Part shown: positions 1-7,396 of the stretch, one piece after another
How the letters are laid out: the number at the start of each line of letters is the position of its first letter
Position numbering within the stretch: the stretch's first letter is position 1
Source: Gallionellaceae bacterium UBA5126
Lineage (GTDB): Bacteria > Pseudomonadota > Gammaproteobacteria > Burkholderiales > Gallionellaceae
DNA length: 10,096 nt
Assembly: GCA_002414205.1 (NCBI GenBank)
Contig: DHYQ01000037.1
Coordinates: 40,094 to 50,189, forward strand
Direction: 5' to 3'
Program-made: the position numbers and the translations under genes
Notes under the pieces: model-generated
Database searches by the model: none
The model's input: only the letters and a program-made list of their open reading frames with translations
What the model was told of the DNA's origin: nothing

Positions 1-1124
1 GTGGTGCCGCGCACGATGGAGTCATCCACCAGCAGCACGTTTTTGCCCTTGAATTCCACGCCAATGGCGTTCAGTTTCTGCCGCACGGATTTTTTGCGCA
101 TGGCCTGCCCGGGCATGATGAAGGTGCGGCCAATGTAGCGATTCTTCACAAAGCCTTCGCGGAATGGGATATTCAAACGATTCGCCATTTGCAGCGCGCT
201 GGGGCGACTGGAATCGGGAATGGGAATCACCACGTCGATGTCATGTTGTCCCCACACTCGCAACAACTTGTCGGCCAGGTATTCGCCCATGTACAAACGG
301 GTTTCATACACCGATACGCCGTCGATCACCGAGTCCGGGCGGGCCAGATAGACGTATTCAAAAATGCAGGGGTTCAGGCTGGATTCGGCGCTGCATTGCT
401 TGCTGTGCACATTGCCTTTGAAATCAATGAAGATCGCTTCGCCGGGGGCCACGTCGCGCACATACTGGAAGCCCAGGGTATCCAGTGCCACGCTTTCCGA
501 CGCCACCAAGTATTCCATGCCGTGTTCAGTCTGGTTGCTACCCAATACCAACGGACGGATACCAAAGCTGTCGCGGAAAGCCAGCAGGCCATAGTCGGCA
601 ATCATGGCCACCACGGCATACGCGCCTTCGCAGCGGCGGTGCACGCTTTCGACGGCGGCAAAAATGGTGTCGGCATCCAGACGGGTTTGTTTGGTGCGAC
701 GTTGCAGTTCGTGTGCCAGTACGTTGAGCAACACTTCCGAGTCGGAGTTGGTGTTGACGTGGCGCAGATCGTCTTCAAACAGCGCCTGGCGCAGCACTTC
801 AGTGTTGGTCAGGTTACCGTTATGACCCAGCATGATGCCGAAGGGCGAGTTGACGTAGAACGGCTGTGCTTCGTTGTGGTCGATGGCCGAGCCTGCGGTC
901 GGATAACGCACATGGGCAATCCCGGCATTGCCGGGTAAAGAGCGCATGTTGCGGGTGCGGAACACGTCGCGCACCAAGCCGTTGCCTTTGTGCAGGTGAA
1001 AGGTGTTGCCATTGAGGGTTGCGATGCCTGCGGCATCCTGCCCCCGGTGCTGCAACACTTGCAGCCCGTCGTATAGCAGTTGATTAACAGGGGTTTGCGC
1101 AATGACGCCAAGAATGCCACACAT
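1..1124 (-). CDS. purF: Amidophosphoribosyltransferase, 3' end outside window
   Basis: This enzyme catalyses the first committed step of purine synthesis in the cytoplasm: PRPP plus glutamine gives phosphoribosylamine. The reading frame begins MCGILGVI, so Cys2 becomes the N-terminal nucleophile of the class II glutamine amidotransferase domain once Met is removed, with no propeptide. [10 protein letters not shown] follows at residues 24-33, Arg73 in HVRYPTAGS, and Asn102-Gly103 in the GHNGNL motif. The second half is the phosphoribosyltransferase domain. The last visible residues, 362-374, are the PRPP loop [13 protein letters not shown]. About 374 residues are present; the family is usually near 505, so roughly the last quarter is missing off the left edge. 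The ATG has an AGGA ribosome site 7 nt upstream. It begins 14 nt after cvpA, the usual neighbour. Nothing in the visible part looks damaged. Confidence 0.97.
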   Translation of the reverse strand, partial: MCGILGVIAQTPVNQLLYDGLQVLQHRGQDAAGIATLNGNTFHLHKGNGLVRDVFRTRNMRSLPGNAGIAHVRYPTAGSAIDHNEAQPFYVNSPFGIMLGHNGNLTNTEVLRQALFEDDLRHVNTNSDSEVLLNVLAHELQRRTKQTRLDADTIFAAVESVHRRCEGAYAVVAMIADYGLLAFRDSFGIRPLVLGSNQTEHGMEYLVASESVALDTLGFQYVRDVAPGEAIFIDFKGNVHSKQCSAESSLNPCIFEYVYLARPDSVIDGVSVYETRLYMGEYLADKLLRVWGQHDIDVVIPIPDSSRPSALQMANRLNIPFREGFVKNRYIGRTFIMPGQAMRKKSVRQKLNAIGVEFKGKNVLLVDDSIVRGT

Positions 1125-1131
1125 AACGTGT

Positions 1132-1135
1132 TCCT
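1132..1135 (-). promoter_or_regulatory. Ribosome-binding site of purF
   Basis: The minus strand reads AGGA followed by a 7-nt spacer and ATG. It lies inside the 14-nt gap between the cvpA stop and the purF start, so purF has its own initiation signal even though it is probably co-transcribed with cvpA. Confidence 0.7.
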
Positions 1136-1138
1136 AAG

Positions 1139-1633
1139 TTAACGAAGAGGTTTGTAATTAATGCGCTGGGCGACTTCTGCCGGCAGATAGTCGCGGGTTT
1201 GCATGCCAATGTCCGGCGCAATGTTGGAAATAGCGGATTCTGTCCATAGGGTGTTTTGCGGCAAACTGGTCAAGCCAGCCAGCCAGATGAGCACCAGCAA
1301 AATCAGCAGGCCACGCCCCACACCAAAAATGACGCCCAATATCTTGTCTACCTTACCCAAACCGATGGCTTTGACCAGTTTGAAAAAACCGATAATGACC
1401 AAGCCCCAGATCAACAGGGTGACCAAAAACAAAATCGAATAAGTCACTGCGGTCAGCAAAATTTCTGGATGGATAGGCAGTTGATTGGCCAAATCCGGGG
1501 CAAAGCGGCGACTAATCAGCAGTGCGATGGGCCAGCCAAACATCGACAGCAATTCATATACAAAGCCGCGATACCAACCAAGGGCAATCGACAGCCCCAT
1601 GATGATGATCACGCCAACGTCCAGGATGTTCAT
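1139..1633 (-). CDS. cvpA: CvpA family inner-membrane protein
   Basis: This 164-residue protein matches the CvpA (colicin V production) family in size, hydrophobicity and position directly before purF. Four membrane segments can be read at about residues 4-20, 24-41, 58-84 and 98-121, followed by a polar tail. Family-type features are the glycine-rich GWYRGF at 19-24 and the GLGKVDKILG...GVGRG stretch at 91-108. In other bacteria the family is tied to colicin V export, envelope stress tolerance and biofilm; its molecular activity is not settled. The ATG overlaps the dedD stop as ATGA and has no clear ribosome site of its own, which suggests translational coupling to dedD. The gene ends with TAA, 14 nt before purF. 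Confidence 0.93.
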   Translation of the reverse strand: MNILDVGVIIIMGLSIALGWYRGFVYELLSMFGWPIALLISRRFAPDLANQLPIHPEILLTAVTYSILFLVTLLIWGLVIIGFFKLVKAIGLGKVDKILGVIFGVGRGLLILLVLIWLAGLTSLPQNTLWTESAISNIAPDIGMQTRDYLPAEVAQRINYKPLR

Positions 1634-2235
1634 TTAATTGGAATCAGGGAAGTACGGGTACCTTGCTTCAGCAACAACTGACGGGCCTTCTCGGCTTGTG
1701 CCTTGTCCGGGAAGGGGCCGATTTGTATCCGGGTGTAGCTGCCACTTTGCTCGGTGTTCACTTTCAAATAATTGGCACGCAACTTTTCCGCCACGTGATC
1801 GGCCATCTTGGGGTTACTGAATTTACCCACCTGCAACATATAGTGCACTTCGCCCCGGTCACCGTTCATGGCGGGAATCACCACCAACGGCTTTTGCGGT
1901 GCGGCTTTGGTCACCACTGGGGCGACGTTTTCAGTCGGTGCTGGTGGCGCTTCGACGACACTGTGCTTTTCAGGTTCGACGACAGGTGCCTCCACGACTG
2001 GCGCGGGCGCCTCGGCAGCCGTCGGCATCGAGGCTGGTGAGGGCGCGGCAGGTGCGGGTTGATTTTCCGGCGGAGGAATGTCCAGGCTGATGTTTTGGCT
2101 GGTCGAGCGTGGTTCGCTATCGAGTACCATCGGTAAGGTGACGACCATCAGCAGGGTGAAGGCGGCGGCCCCCATCAAGCGGTGGCGTGTCTTGCGCTGC
2201 AAGGTCTGTTCATCGACACTGAGTTCTTTTGTCAT
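1630..2235 (-). CDS. dedD: SPOR-domain envelope protein (DedD-like)
   Basis: This is a bitopic inner-membrane protein with a short cytoplasmic N-terminus, one membrane helix at about residues 20-38, a Pro/Ala/Val/Glu-rich periplasmic linker at about 50-120, and a C-terminal SPOR domain at about 130-200 (YMLQVGKFSNP... and TRIQIGPFPDKAQAEKARQLL-type halves). SPOR domains bind denuded peptidoglycan at the division septum, and DedD is a non-essential divisome protein in E. coli. I chose the ATG at 2235 (201 residues). An in-frame TTG at 2247 would add four residues, but AGGA sits only one base from that TTG; it is 13 nt from the ATG, which is rather long. The stop overlaps the cvpA start as ATGA. 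Its place between folC and cvpA is the standard one for this family. Confidence 0.92.
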   Translation of the reverse strand: MTKELSVDEQTLQRKTRHRLMGAAAFTLLMVVTLPMVLDSEPRSTSQNISLDIPPPENQPAPAAPSPASMPTAAEAPAPVVEAPVVEPEKHSVVEAPPAPTENVAPVVTKAAPQKPLVVIPAMNGDRGEVHYMLQVGKFSNPKMADHVAEKLRANYLKVNTEQSGSYTRIQIGPFPDKAQAEKARQLLLKQGTRTSLIPIK

Positions 2236-2283
2236 GGTTGACTGCAATTCCTGAAAAATTGTCCACTAGGCAAAACAACGGTG

Positions 2284-2302
2284 CCGGACGGCAGCCGTTC
2301 GG
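2284..2302. other. Short stem-loop in the folC-dedD gap
   Basis: The 82-nt gap between the folC stop and the dedD ATG contains the imperfect palindrome CCGGACGGCAGCCGTTCGG: eight paired positions around a 3-nt loop. One pair is G·T on the plus strand and becomes an A·C mismatch in the minus-strand transcript. Downstream on the minus strand is a loosely T-rich stretch (GTTGTTTTG), not a clean U-run. It could be a weak terminator or pause site, but it does not meet the usual criteria. I see no convincing promoter for dedD in this gap. Confidence 0.3.
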
Positions 2303-2317
2303 TTGAACTGGCAGTGG

Positions 2318-3655
2318 TCAGCCGTGCGAGCGCAGGTTTTGTAGTACCTCTGCCACGGTATAGAACGAACCGAATACGGCGATTCTATCATCTTCACCGG
2401 CGACATGACAGGCGTGGCGGTAGGCAGTACGCGGATCAGGGAAGGTCAAAATCTCTCCGGTCACCCCTTGAGCCCGCAATGCAGCGACCAATTGCTCAGC
2501 ACGTGCGCCACGCGGCACGTCCAGCGTGGCCAATAACCAGACATCAAATTGTGCCCGCACGGCAGCAATCACCCCGGCCATGTCCTTGTCCTGCAACATG
2601 CCCAACACGGCGTAGCGGCGCGGCGCGGGCAGCAGGGCCGCCAGGTTGCTGGCGAAACTGCGTGCCGCATGCGGATTGTGTGCCACATCCAGAATCAGTG
2701 CCGGTTTGCCCGGTATCACCTGGAAGCGCCCGGCCAGCGTCACCTCCACCAGCCCGCGCCGCACCGCGCTCATGTTCACCGGCAGCCTGTCGTGCAACAC
2801 CGCCAGCGCCGCCAGCACCGCGCTGGCATTGCCCAACTGGAATTGGCCGCGCAGCGCCGGATAAGGCAGGGCAGCGCGATTGCCCAGCGGGCAGTCGAAA
2901 TCCCATTGCTGCGGCGGCAGCGGTGATGGCTCGGCTTTGGCAATTGCCAGTGGCGACGACACCTGCGCCTCGGTGGTGGACACCACGCGGTAATTGAATT
3001 CTTGCCCGATACACCACAGCGGCGCGCCAATGTGGGCAGCGTGTTCCAGCAAAGACTGCGGCGGCGCAGAATCGGCGCAAATCGCCACCTTGCCGGGGCG
3101 GAAAATCCCAGCCTTTTCAAAACCAATCGCCTCGCGGGTGTCGCCCAGATAGTCGGTATGGTCAATATCCACGCTCGTCACAATAGCGCAGTCGGCATCA
3201 AACACATTCACCGCATCCAGCCGCCCGCCCAGCCCAACTTCCAGTATCGCCACCTCCACCTGCCGCGCCTGAAACAACTGCATCGCCGCCAGCGTGCCGA
3301 ACTCGAAATAGGTTAGCGCCGTCTCACCCCGTGCCGCCTCAATTGCCGCAAACGATGCACACAGCTCGTCATCGCTGACTTCCCACTGGTCAATGCGCAC
3401 CCGCTCGTTGTAGCGCAACAAATGCGGCGAGGTATAACAACCGACGCGAAATCCGGCAGCGCGATACATCGCCTCCAGCATAGCGCACACCGAGCCTTTG
3501 CCATTGGTGCCGCCGACGATGATGACCGGGAAATCCGGCTGCAACTGCATGCGGTTTTTAACCGTGGCGACACGCGCCAAGCCGAGTTCTATGGTCTTGG
3601 GATGCAACGATTCCAGATAGGACAGCCAGGCGGGGAGGGTGGTGGGTGAAGTCAT
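2318..3655 (-). CDS. folC: Folylpolyglutamate/dihydrofolate synthase
   Basis: FolC is a cytoplasmic Mur-ligase-fold enzyme. It adds glutamate to dihydropteroate and/or to reduced folates, using ATP. The 445-residue length is slightly above the usual 420-430. In order: P-loop TNGKGS at 50-55, YTSPHL at 74-79, YFEFGTLAA at 116-124, EVGLGGRLDA at 139-148, DIDH at 163-166 and, in the C-terminal domain, DVAHNPHA at 323-330 and GSFYTVAE at 429-436. All core motifs are intact. The ATG at 3655 is the first in-frame start giving a normal N-terminus, but I see no clear Shine-Dalgarno before it. The gene lies about 50 nt beyond the accD terminator, so it needs read-through or a promoter that I could not identify. 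In the related gene order it sits between accD and the SPOR gene, as here. Confidence 0.96.
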   Translation of the reverse strand: MTSPTTLPAWLSYLESLHPKTIELGLARVATVKNRMQLQPDFPVIIVGGTNGKGSVCAMLEAMYRAAGFRVGCYTSPHLLRYNERVRIDQWEVSDDELCASFAAIEAARGETALTYFEFGTLAAMQLFQARQVEVAILEVGLGGRLDAVNVFDADCAIVTSVDIDHTDYLGDTREAIGFEKAGIFRPGKVAICADSAPPQSLLEHAAHIGAPLWCIGQEFNYRVVSTTEAQVSSPLAIAKAEPSPLPPQQWDFDCPLGNRAALPYPALRGQFQLGNASAVLAALAVLHDRLPVNMSAVRRGLVEVTLAGRFQVIPGKPALILDVAHNPHAARSFASNLAALLPAPRRYAVLGMLQDKDMAGVIAAVRAQFDVWLLATLDVPRGARAEQLVAALRAQGVTGEILTFPDPRTAYRHACHVAGEDDRIAVFGSFYTVAEVLQNLRSHG

Positions 3656-3705
3656 GGCAATATGAGCAGCCGCATGCGCAGCATGAATTCCGGCAACGAT
3701 GGGTT

Positions 3706-3732
3706 AAAAAAACCGGGCGGGTGGCCCGGTTT
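3706..3732 (-). terminator. Rho-independent terminator after accD
   Basis: On the minus strand AAACCGGGC pairs perfectly with GCCCGGTTT around the 5-nt loop CACCC. The hairpin runs straight into a stretch of seven T residues. It starts 10 nt after the accD stop codon. This is a textbook intrinsic terminator and the clearest transcription boundary in the window. The flanking A/T symmetry may also allow weak termination on the plus strand. Confidence 0.9.
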
Positions 3733-3742
3733 GCATAGCAGT

Positions 3743-4624
3743 TTAAACCGCCTCAATCTCCGCCACCGGGCTTTGTTTGCCCAGCAGGGTGATGAGTTGG
3801 GCGAGTTGGTCGCGCATGTCGCGGCGATCGACGATCATGTCAATTGCGCCGTGTTCCAGCAGGAATTCGGCGCGCTGGAAGCCTTCGGGCAGGGTTTCGC
3901 GCACGGTTTGTTGAATGACGCGGGCACCGGCGAAGCCAATCAGCGCGCCGGGTTCGGCAATCACGATGTCGCCCATGAAGGCGAAGCTGGCGGACACGCC
4001 GCCCATGGTGGGGTCGGTCAGCACGGACAGGAAAGGCTGTTTGACTTCGCTCAACTGGGTCAGCACGGCGCAGGTTTTGGCCATTTGCATCAGCGAAATC
4101 AGGCCTTCTTGCATACGCGCCCCGCCGCTGGCGGCGAAGCAGATGAAGGGGCATTTTTGTTCCACGGCGGTTTGCACGCCGCGCACGAAGCGCTCGCCGA
4201 CCACCGAGCCCATGGAGCCGCCCATGAAGTTGAATTCAAACGCCGCCGCCACTACCGGATGGGCGTGGATGCTGCCTTGCATGACCACCAGCGCGTCGTC
4301 TTCGTTGGTGGATTTTTTCGCGGCCAACAGGCGTTCGGGGTATTTGCGGCTGTCCTTGAATTTCAAGGGGTCGATGGGCAACACTTCCGCGCCGATTTCA
4401 AAACGGCCTTCGCCATCCAGCAGCAAATCCAGCCGCGCCCGCGCCGACAGGCGATGGTGATGCAGACACTTGGGGCAGACGTTCTGGTTTTTTTCCAGAT
4501 CGGCGTAGTACAGCACGGCCTGGCAGGCGGGGCATTTGTGCCACAAACCTTCCGGCACGTTCTTCTTGGTGTCGCCCTCGCGGCGTTTCATCTTGGGGGG
4601 CAACAGTTTTTGGAACCAGGTCAT
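3743..4624 (-). CDS. accD: Acetyl-CoA carboxylase carboxyltransferase, beta subunit
   Basis: AccD pairs with AccA to transfer the carboxyl group from biotinyl-AccB to acetyl-CoA, making malonyl-CoA for fatty acid synthesis. The 293-residue length is typical. The N-terminal four-cysteine zinc finger is visible as C31-x2-C34 and C50-x2-C53. The crotonase-like carboxyltransferase core follows, with [16 protein letters not shown] at 129-144, [11 protein letters not shown] at 164-174, [13 protein letters not shown] at 204-216 and the [12 protein letters not shown] stretch at 226-237. In E. coli the AccD zinc finger also binds its own message; that is family knowledge and not visible here. The ATG has a strong AAGGAG site 6 nt upstream. 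accD is set off from trpA by a repeat-rich gap and from folC by a strong terminator, so it probably ends a transcript. Confidence 0.97.
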   Translation of the reverse strand: MTWFQKLLPPKMKRREGDTKKNVPEGLWHKCPACQAVLYYADLEKNQNVCPKCLHHHRLSARARLDLLLDGEGRFEIGAEVLPIDPLKFKDSRKYPERLLAAKKSTNEDDALVVMQGSIHAHPVVAAAFEFNFMGGSMGSVVGERFVRGVQTAVEQKCPFICFAASGGARMQEGLISLMQMAKTCAVLTQLSEVKQPFLSVLTDPTMGGVSASFAFMGDIVIAEPGALIGFAGARVIQQTVRETLPEGFQRAEFLLEHGAIDMIVDRRDMRDQLAQLITLLGKQSPVAEIEAV

Positions 4625-4630
4625 GGTGTA

Positions 4631-4636
4631 CTCCTT
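4631..4636 (-). promoter_or_regulatory. Strong ribosome-binding site of accD
   Basis: The minus strand reads AAGGAG, then TACACC (6 nt), then ATG. It is the closest to consensus of the ribosome sites in the window, and it fits accD being translated independently of trpA, from which it is separated by 177 nt. Confidence 0.85.
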
Positions 4637-4648
4637 TCAGATTTTTTC

Positions 4649-4683
4649 ATGGTGGATGCGCTGATGCTTATCCACCCTACGAC
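4649..4683. repeat. REP-like palindrome upstream of accD
   Basis: GGTGGAT at 4651-4657 and ATCCACC at 4670-4676 form a perfect 7-bp inverted repeat around the 12-nt spacer GCGCTGATGCTT. On the minus strand it reads GTAGGGTGGATAAGC...GCATCCACC. Short palindromes of this general style are scattered between genes in many proteobacterial genomes, so I read this as an interspersed repeat copy; that assignment is from memory of the motif style. There is no T-run on either side, so it is not a standard terminator. It ends about 14 nt before the accD ribosome site. Confidence 0.5.
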
Positions 4684-4696
4684 TGCTTTCTCTATT

Positions 4697-4797
4697 CCCG
4701 CCCCCTTGCAGGGGGAGGGGTAGGGTGGGGGTAGAGGCGTTCCATCCCATGCCACGCTTTCACCCCCATCCCAACCTTCCCCCTTAAAGGAGGAAGG
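4697..4797. repeat. Nested inverted-repeat element between trpA and accD
   Basis: Two 29-nt arms, 4711-4739 and 4755-4783, are inverted repeats of one another (22 of 29 positions) around a 15-nt spacer. Several of the mismatches are G·T and can still pair. Each outer end carries its own hairpin: CCC-G-CCCCCT/AGGGGG-A-GGG at 4697-4719 and CCTTCC-C-CCT/AGG-A-GGAAGG at 4775-4797. The result is a roughly 100-nt, strongly purine/pyrimidine-skewed nested palindrome starting 5 nt after the trpA stop. It contains no open reading frame and no U-run. The design resembles REP/MITE-type intergenic repeats; mobility is inference, since only one copy is visible. Confidence 0.6.
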
Positions 4798-4801
4798 CGT
4801 T

Positions 4802-5596
4802 TTATGCTTGTGCCACAGCTTGTTTCAAACCGCTGACCAACGCGCCAACCTTGGCGACCACGTTGTCGGGCGTGGAATTTTCAATTTCCTGCACGATGCG
4901 GCTGCCGACCACCACGCCGTCGCACAGTTTGGCTACGGCCAAGGCGGTATCGGCGTCGCGGATGCCAAAGCCGACGCCTATCGGCAGGCGGATGTGCTCA
5001 CGCAGTTGCGGCAGTTTATCGGCGATGCCTTGCAAATCCAGATTGCCCGCGCCCGTCACACCCTTGAGCGAGACGTAATACACATAGCCACGCGCCAGTT
5101 GCGCGACTTGGCGGATACGGCTTTCTGGCGTGGTGGGGGCCAGCAGGAAAATCGGCGCGAGGTTGTGGCGGTGCAAATGGGTGAAAGCCTCATGGCTTTC
5201 TTCCGGCGGGAAATCCACGGTCAGCACGCCATCCACGCCCACTTCCGCGCAGCGTTGGGCGAAGGTTTCCCAGCCCATGGCTTCCACCGGGTTGCCGTAG
5301 CCCATCAACACCACCGGGGTGCGGCTGTCCTGCTGGCGGAATTGCGCCACCATCTCCAGCACATTGCGCAGGCTGACGCCATTTTTCAGGGCACGCTCGG
5401 AGGCGCGTTGAATGGTGGGGCCGTCGGCCATGGGGTCGGAGAAGGGCACGCCCAGCTCCAGAATGTCGGCCCCGGCGGCCACCAGTGCGTGCAGCAGCGG
5501 CACAGTCAGTTCTGGCGACGGGTCGCCTGCGGTAATGAAGGGAATCAAAGCCTTGCGTGCGCCCAGCGCGGCAAAAGTTTGGTCGATGCGGTTCAT
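4802..5596 (-). CDS. trpA: Tryptophan synthase alpha subunit
   Basis: TrpA is a TIM-barrel enzyme that cleaves indole-3-glycerol phosphate to indole and glyceraldehyde-3-phosphate, and channels indole to TrpB in the alpha2beta2 complex. The 264 residues match the usual length. The catalytic glutamate is E47 in [12 protein letters not shown] (E. coli Glu49), and the catalytic aspartate is D58 in MADGP (E. coli Asp60). MGYGNP at 98-103, [10 protein letters not shown] at 173-182, the phosphate-binding GVGFGI at 207-212 and DGVVVGS at 226-232 complete the set. The ATG overlaps the trpB TGA as ATGA and has AGGA 8 nt upstream. The gene ends just before a nested palindrome, with no classic terminator after it. 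Confidence 0.97.
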   Translation of the reverse strand: MNRIDQTFAALGARKALIPFITAGDPSPELTVPLLHALVAAGADILELGVPFSDPMADGPTIQRASERALKNGVSLRNVLEMVAQFRQQDSRTPVVLMGYGNPVEAMGWETFAQRCAEVGVDGVLTVDFPPEESHEAFTHLHRHNLAPIFLLAPTTPESRIRQVAQLARGYVYYVSLKGVTGAGNLDLQGIADKLPQLREHIRLPIGVGFGIRDADTALAVAKLCDGVVVGSRIVQEIENSTPDNVVAKVGALVSGLKQAVAQA

Positions 5597-6789
5597 AGTG
5601 TGATTCCTGTCAAGCGTGCCACGGTGTTGATGTCCTTGTCGCCGCGCCCGGATAGGTTGACCAGCAGCACTTGCTCCTTGTCCATGCTGGGGGCGATTTT
5701 GGCGGCGTGCGCCAAGGCGTGACTGGATTCCAGCGCCGGAATGATCCCTTCAAAGCGGCACAAGTCATGGAAAGCCTGCATGGCTTCGTCGTCGTTAATG
5801 GCGACATACTGGGCGCGGCCCAAGTCCTTCAGCCAGCAGTGTTCCGGGCCGACACCGGGATAATCCAGCCCGGCGGAGACGGAGTGGGTTTCGATGATCT
5901 GGCCGTTGTCATCCTGCATCAGATACACGCGGTTGCCGTGCAGCACGCCGATTTTGCTGTTGGAAGTCAGCGGCGCAGCATGCGAGCCACTGGCAATGCC
6001 ATGTCCACCGGCTTCCACGCCAATCAGTTGCACGCCGGGCACTTCGATGTAGGGATGGAAAATCCCGATGGCATTCGAGCCGCCGCCGACGCAGGCAATC
6101 ACCGCATCCGGCTGGCGACCAATCATTTCCGGCATCTGCACCTTGGCTTCTTCGCCAATGATGCACTGGAAATCGCGCACCATCATCGGATAAGGATGTG
6201 GCCCGGCAGCGGTGCCAAAAATGTAAAAGGTGTTTTCGACATTGGTCACCCAATCCCGAATCGCCTCGTTGCAGGCGTCTTTCAGGGTCCTGGAGCCGCT
6301 TTCCACCGGCACCACCTTCGCGCCCAACAGCTTCATGCGATACACATTCGGCGCTTGGCGCTGCACGTCCTCCGCGCCCATATACACCACGCACTCCATG
6401 CCATAGCGCGCCGCCACGGTGGCCGAGGCCACGCCGTGCATGCCCGCGCCGGTTTCCGCGATCACCCGCTTCTTGCCCATGCGCCGCGCCAGCAGTGCTT
6501 GACCGATGGCGTTGTTGATTTTGTGCGCGCCGGTGTGATTCAAATCCTCGCGCTTCAAATAAATCTGTGCCCCGCCCAGCCGTTGCGACCAATTTTTGGC
6601 GTGGTAAATCGGGCTGGGCCGACCGACGTAATGCTTTAATTCATAAGCGAATTCTGCCTTGAATTCCGGGTCATCGCGCAAACGCAAATACTCATCGCGC
6701 AATTGCTCCACAGCGGGAATCAAGGTCTCCGCCATATAAATGCCACCGAACGGCCCGAAATGACCGCCGTTGTCAGGAAAGTTGTACAT
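5593..6789 (-). CDS. trpB: Tryptophan synthase beta subunit
   Basis: TrpB is the PLP-dependent subunit that joins indole and serine to give tryptophan. I chose the ATG at 6789, giving [16 protein letters not shown] and 398 residues, almost the same as E. coli (397). The open frame continues 46 codons upstream, but that part lies inside trpF and is unlike TrpB. The PLP lysine is K90 in [10 protein letters not shown] (E. coli Lys87), the catalytic glutamate E112 in AETGAGMHG, the phosphate-binding loop [10 protein letters not shown] at 233-242, and the PLP-ring serine S380 in NLSGRGDKD. It is the classical TrpB1 form. Its start overlaps the end of trpF by 17 nt, with GAGG 6 nt upstream inside trpF. 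Its TGA overlaps the trpA start. Confidence 0.98.
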   Translation of the reverse strand: MYNFPDNGGHFGPFGGIYMAETLIPAVEQLRDEYLRLRDDPEFKAEFAYELKHYVGRPSPIYHAKNWSQRLGGAQIYLKREDLNHTGAHKINNAIGQALLARRMGKKRVIAETGAGMHGVASATVAARYGMECVVYMGAEDVQRQAPNVYRMKLLGAKVVPVESGSRTLKDACNEAIRDWVTNVENTFYIFGTAAGPHPYPMMVRDFQCIIGEEAKVQMPEMIGRQPDAVIACVGGGSNAIGIFHPYIEVPGVQLIGVEAGGHGIASGSHAAPLTSNSKIGVLHGNRVYLMQDDNGQIIETHSVSAGLDYPGVGPEHCWLKDLGRAQYVAINDDEAMQAFHDLCRFEGIIPALESSHALAHAAKIAPSMDKEQVLLVNLSGRGDKDINTVARLTGITL

Positions 6790-7396
6790 GTTTAACCTCG
6801 TTGAGAAACGCTGCCACTCTGGCGGCGTCTTTAATGCCTTTGGCGGCTTCCACGCCGCTGGAGACGTCCACGGCGTAGGGCCGAACCTGGCGGATTGCGG
6901 CGGCGATATTGTGCTCGTCCAAGCCACCGGACAGGATCACCGGCAGCGGCAGGTCGGCGGGAATCAACGCCCAGTCGAAGGAGGCTCCGGTACCGCCGGG
7001 AATGCCTTCGACGTAGGCGTCCAGCAATAATCCCTGGGCCTGATGAAAACGCGCCGCGCATTGTAGCAAATCCACCCCGGCTTTGACGCGGATGGCTTTC
7101 AGAAAGGGTTTGCCAAATTGCGCGCAGTACTCCGGCGTTTCGTCGCCGTGGAATTGCAGTACATCCAGCGGGACCTGGGCACAAATCTCGCGCACGGTTT
7201 CGGGGGCGGCGTTGACGAACAGGCCGACCACGGTAACGAAAGGCGGCAGGGCGCGCAGCAACTCGGCGGCGCGGGCGGCCTCGATGTGGCGTGGGCTGGG
7301 CGGGTAGAACACCAGGCCAATGGCGTCGGCTCCGGCGGCGGCGACCAGGCGCAAATCCTGTTCACGGGTGATGCCGCAAATTTTGCTGCGGGTCAT
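6773..7396 (-). CDS. trpF: Phosphoribosylanthranilate isomerase
   Basis: TrpF is a TIM-barrel enzyme that converts N-(5'-phosphoribosyl)anthranilate to CdRP by Amadori rearrangement, third in the tryptophan branch. It is a stand-alone 207-residue protein, not fused to TrpC as in enteric bacteria. The general base is C7 in KICGITR, and the general acid is D126 in [16 protein letters not shown] at 131-137, ILSGGLD at 154-160 and DVSSGVE at 177-183 line the phosphate end of the barrel. AGGA stands 6 nt before the ATG, within the last codons of truA, and the two genes overlap as ATGA. Its 3' end overlaps trpB by 17 nt. I see no trp leader or attenuator before it, because truA runs straight into it. 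Confidence 0.97.
   Translation of the reverse strand: MTRSKICGITREQDLRLVAAAGADAIGLVFYPPSPRHIEAARAAELLRALPPFVTVVGLFVNAAPETVREICAQVPLDVLQFHGDETPEYCAQFGKPFLKAIRVKAGVDLLQCAARFHQAQGLLLDAYVEGIPGGTGASFDWALIPADLPLPVILSGGLDEHNIAAAIRQVRPYAVDVSSGVEAAKGIKDAARVAAFLNEVKHVQLS

Noticed and set aside
189..938. Plus-strand open frame of 249 codons opposite purF
   Set aside because: Antisense to purF, whose catalytic Cys2 and PRPP loop are clear.
4621..4650. Nine-codon ORF (MKKSERSTP) ending over the accD start as ATGA
   Set aside because: It has no ribosome site, starts in the palindrome flank, and accD has its own strong AAGGAG site, so coupling is not needed.
3662..4723. Plus-strand open frame of 353 codons opposite accD
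   Set aside because: Antisense shadow of accD, rich in His/Ala/Gln as expected from reversed GC-rich codons; no ribosome site and no recognisable domain.
4808..5722. Plus-strand open frame of 304 codons opposite trpA
   Set aside because: Antisense shadow of trpA with no independent evidence of coding.
5671..6639. Plus-strand open frame of 322 codons opposite trpB
   Set aside because: Antisense shadow of the well-conserved trpB; composition is His/Arg/Ala heavy and no family motifs are seen.
6790..6927. N-terminal extension of trpB by 46 codons
   Set aside because: The extra residues lie within trpF and are unlike TrpB. The ATG at 6789 gives the standard length and has a GAGG ribosome site.
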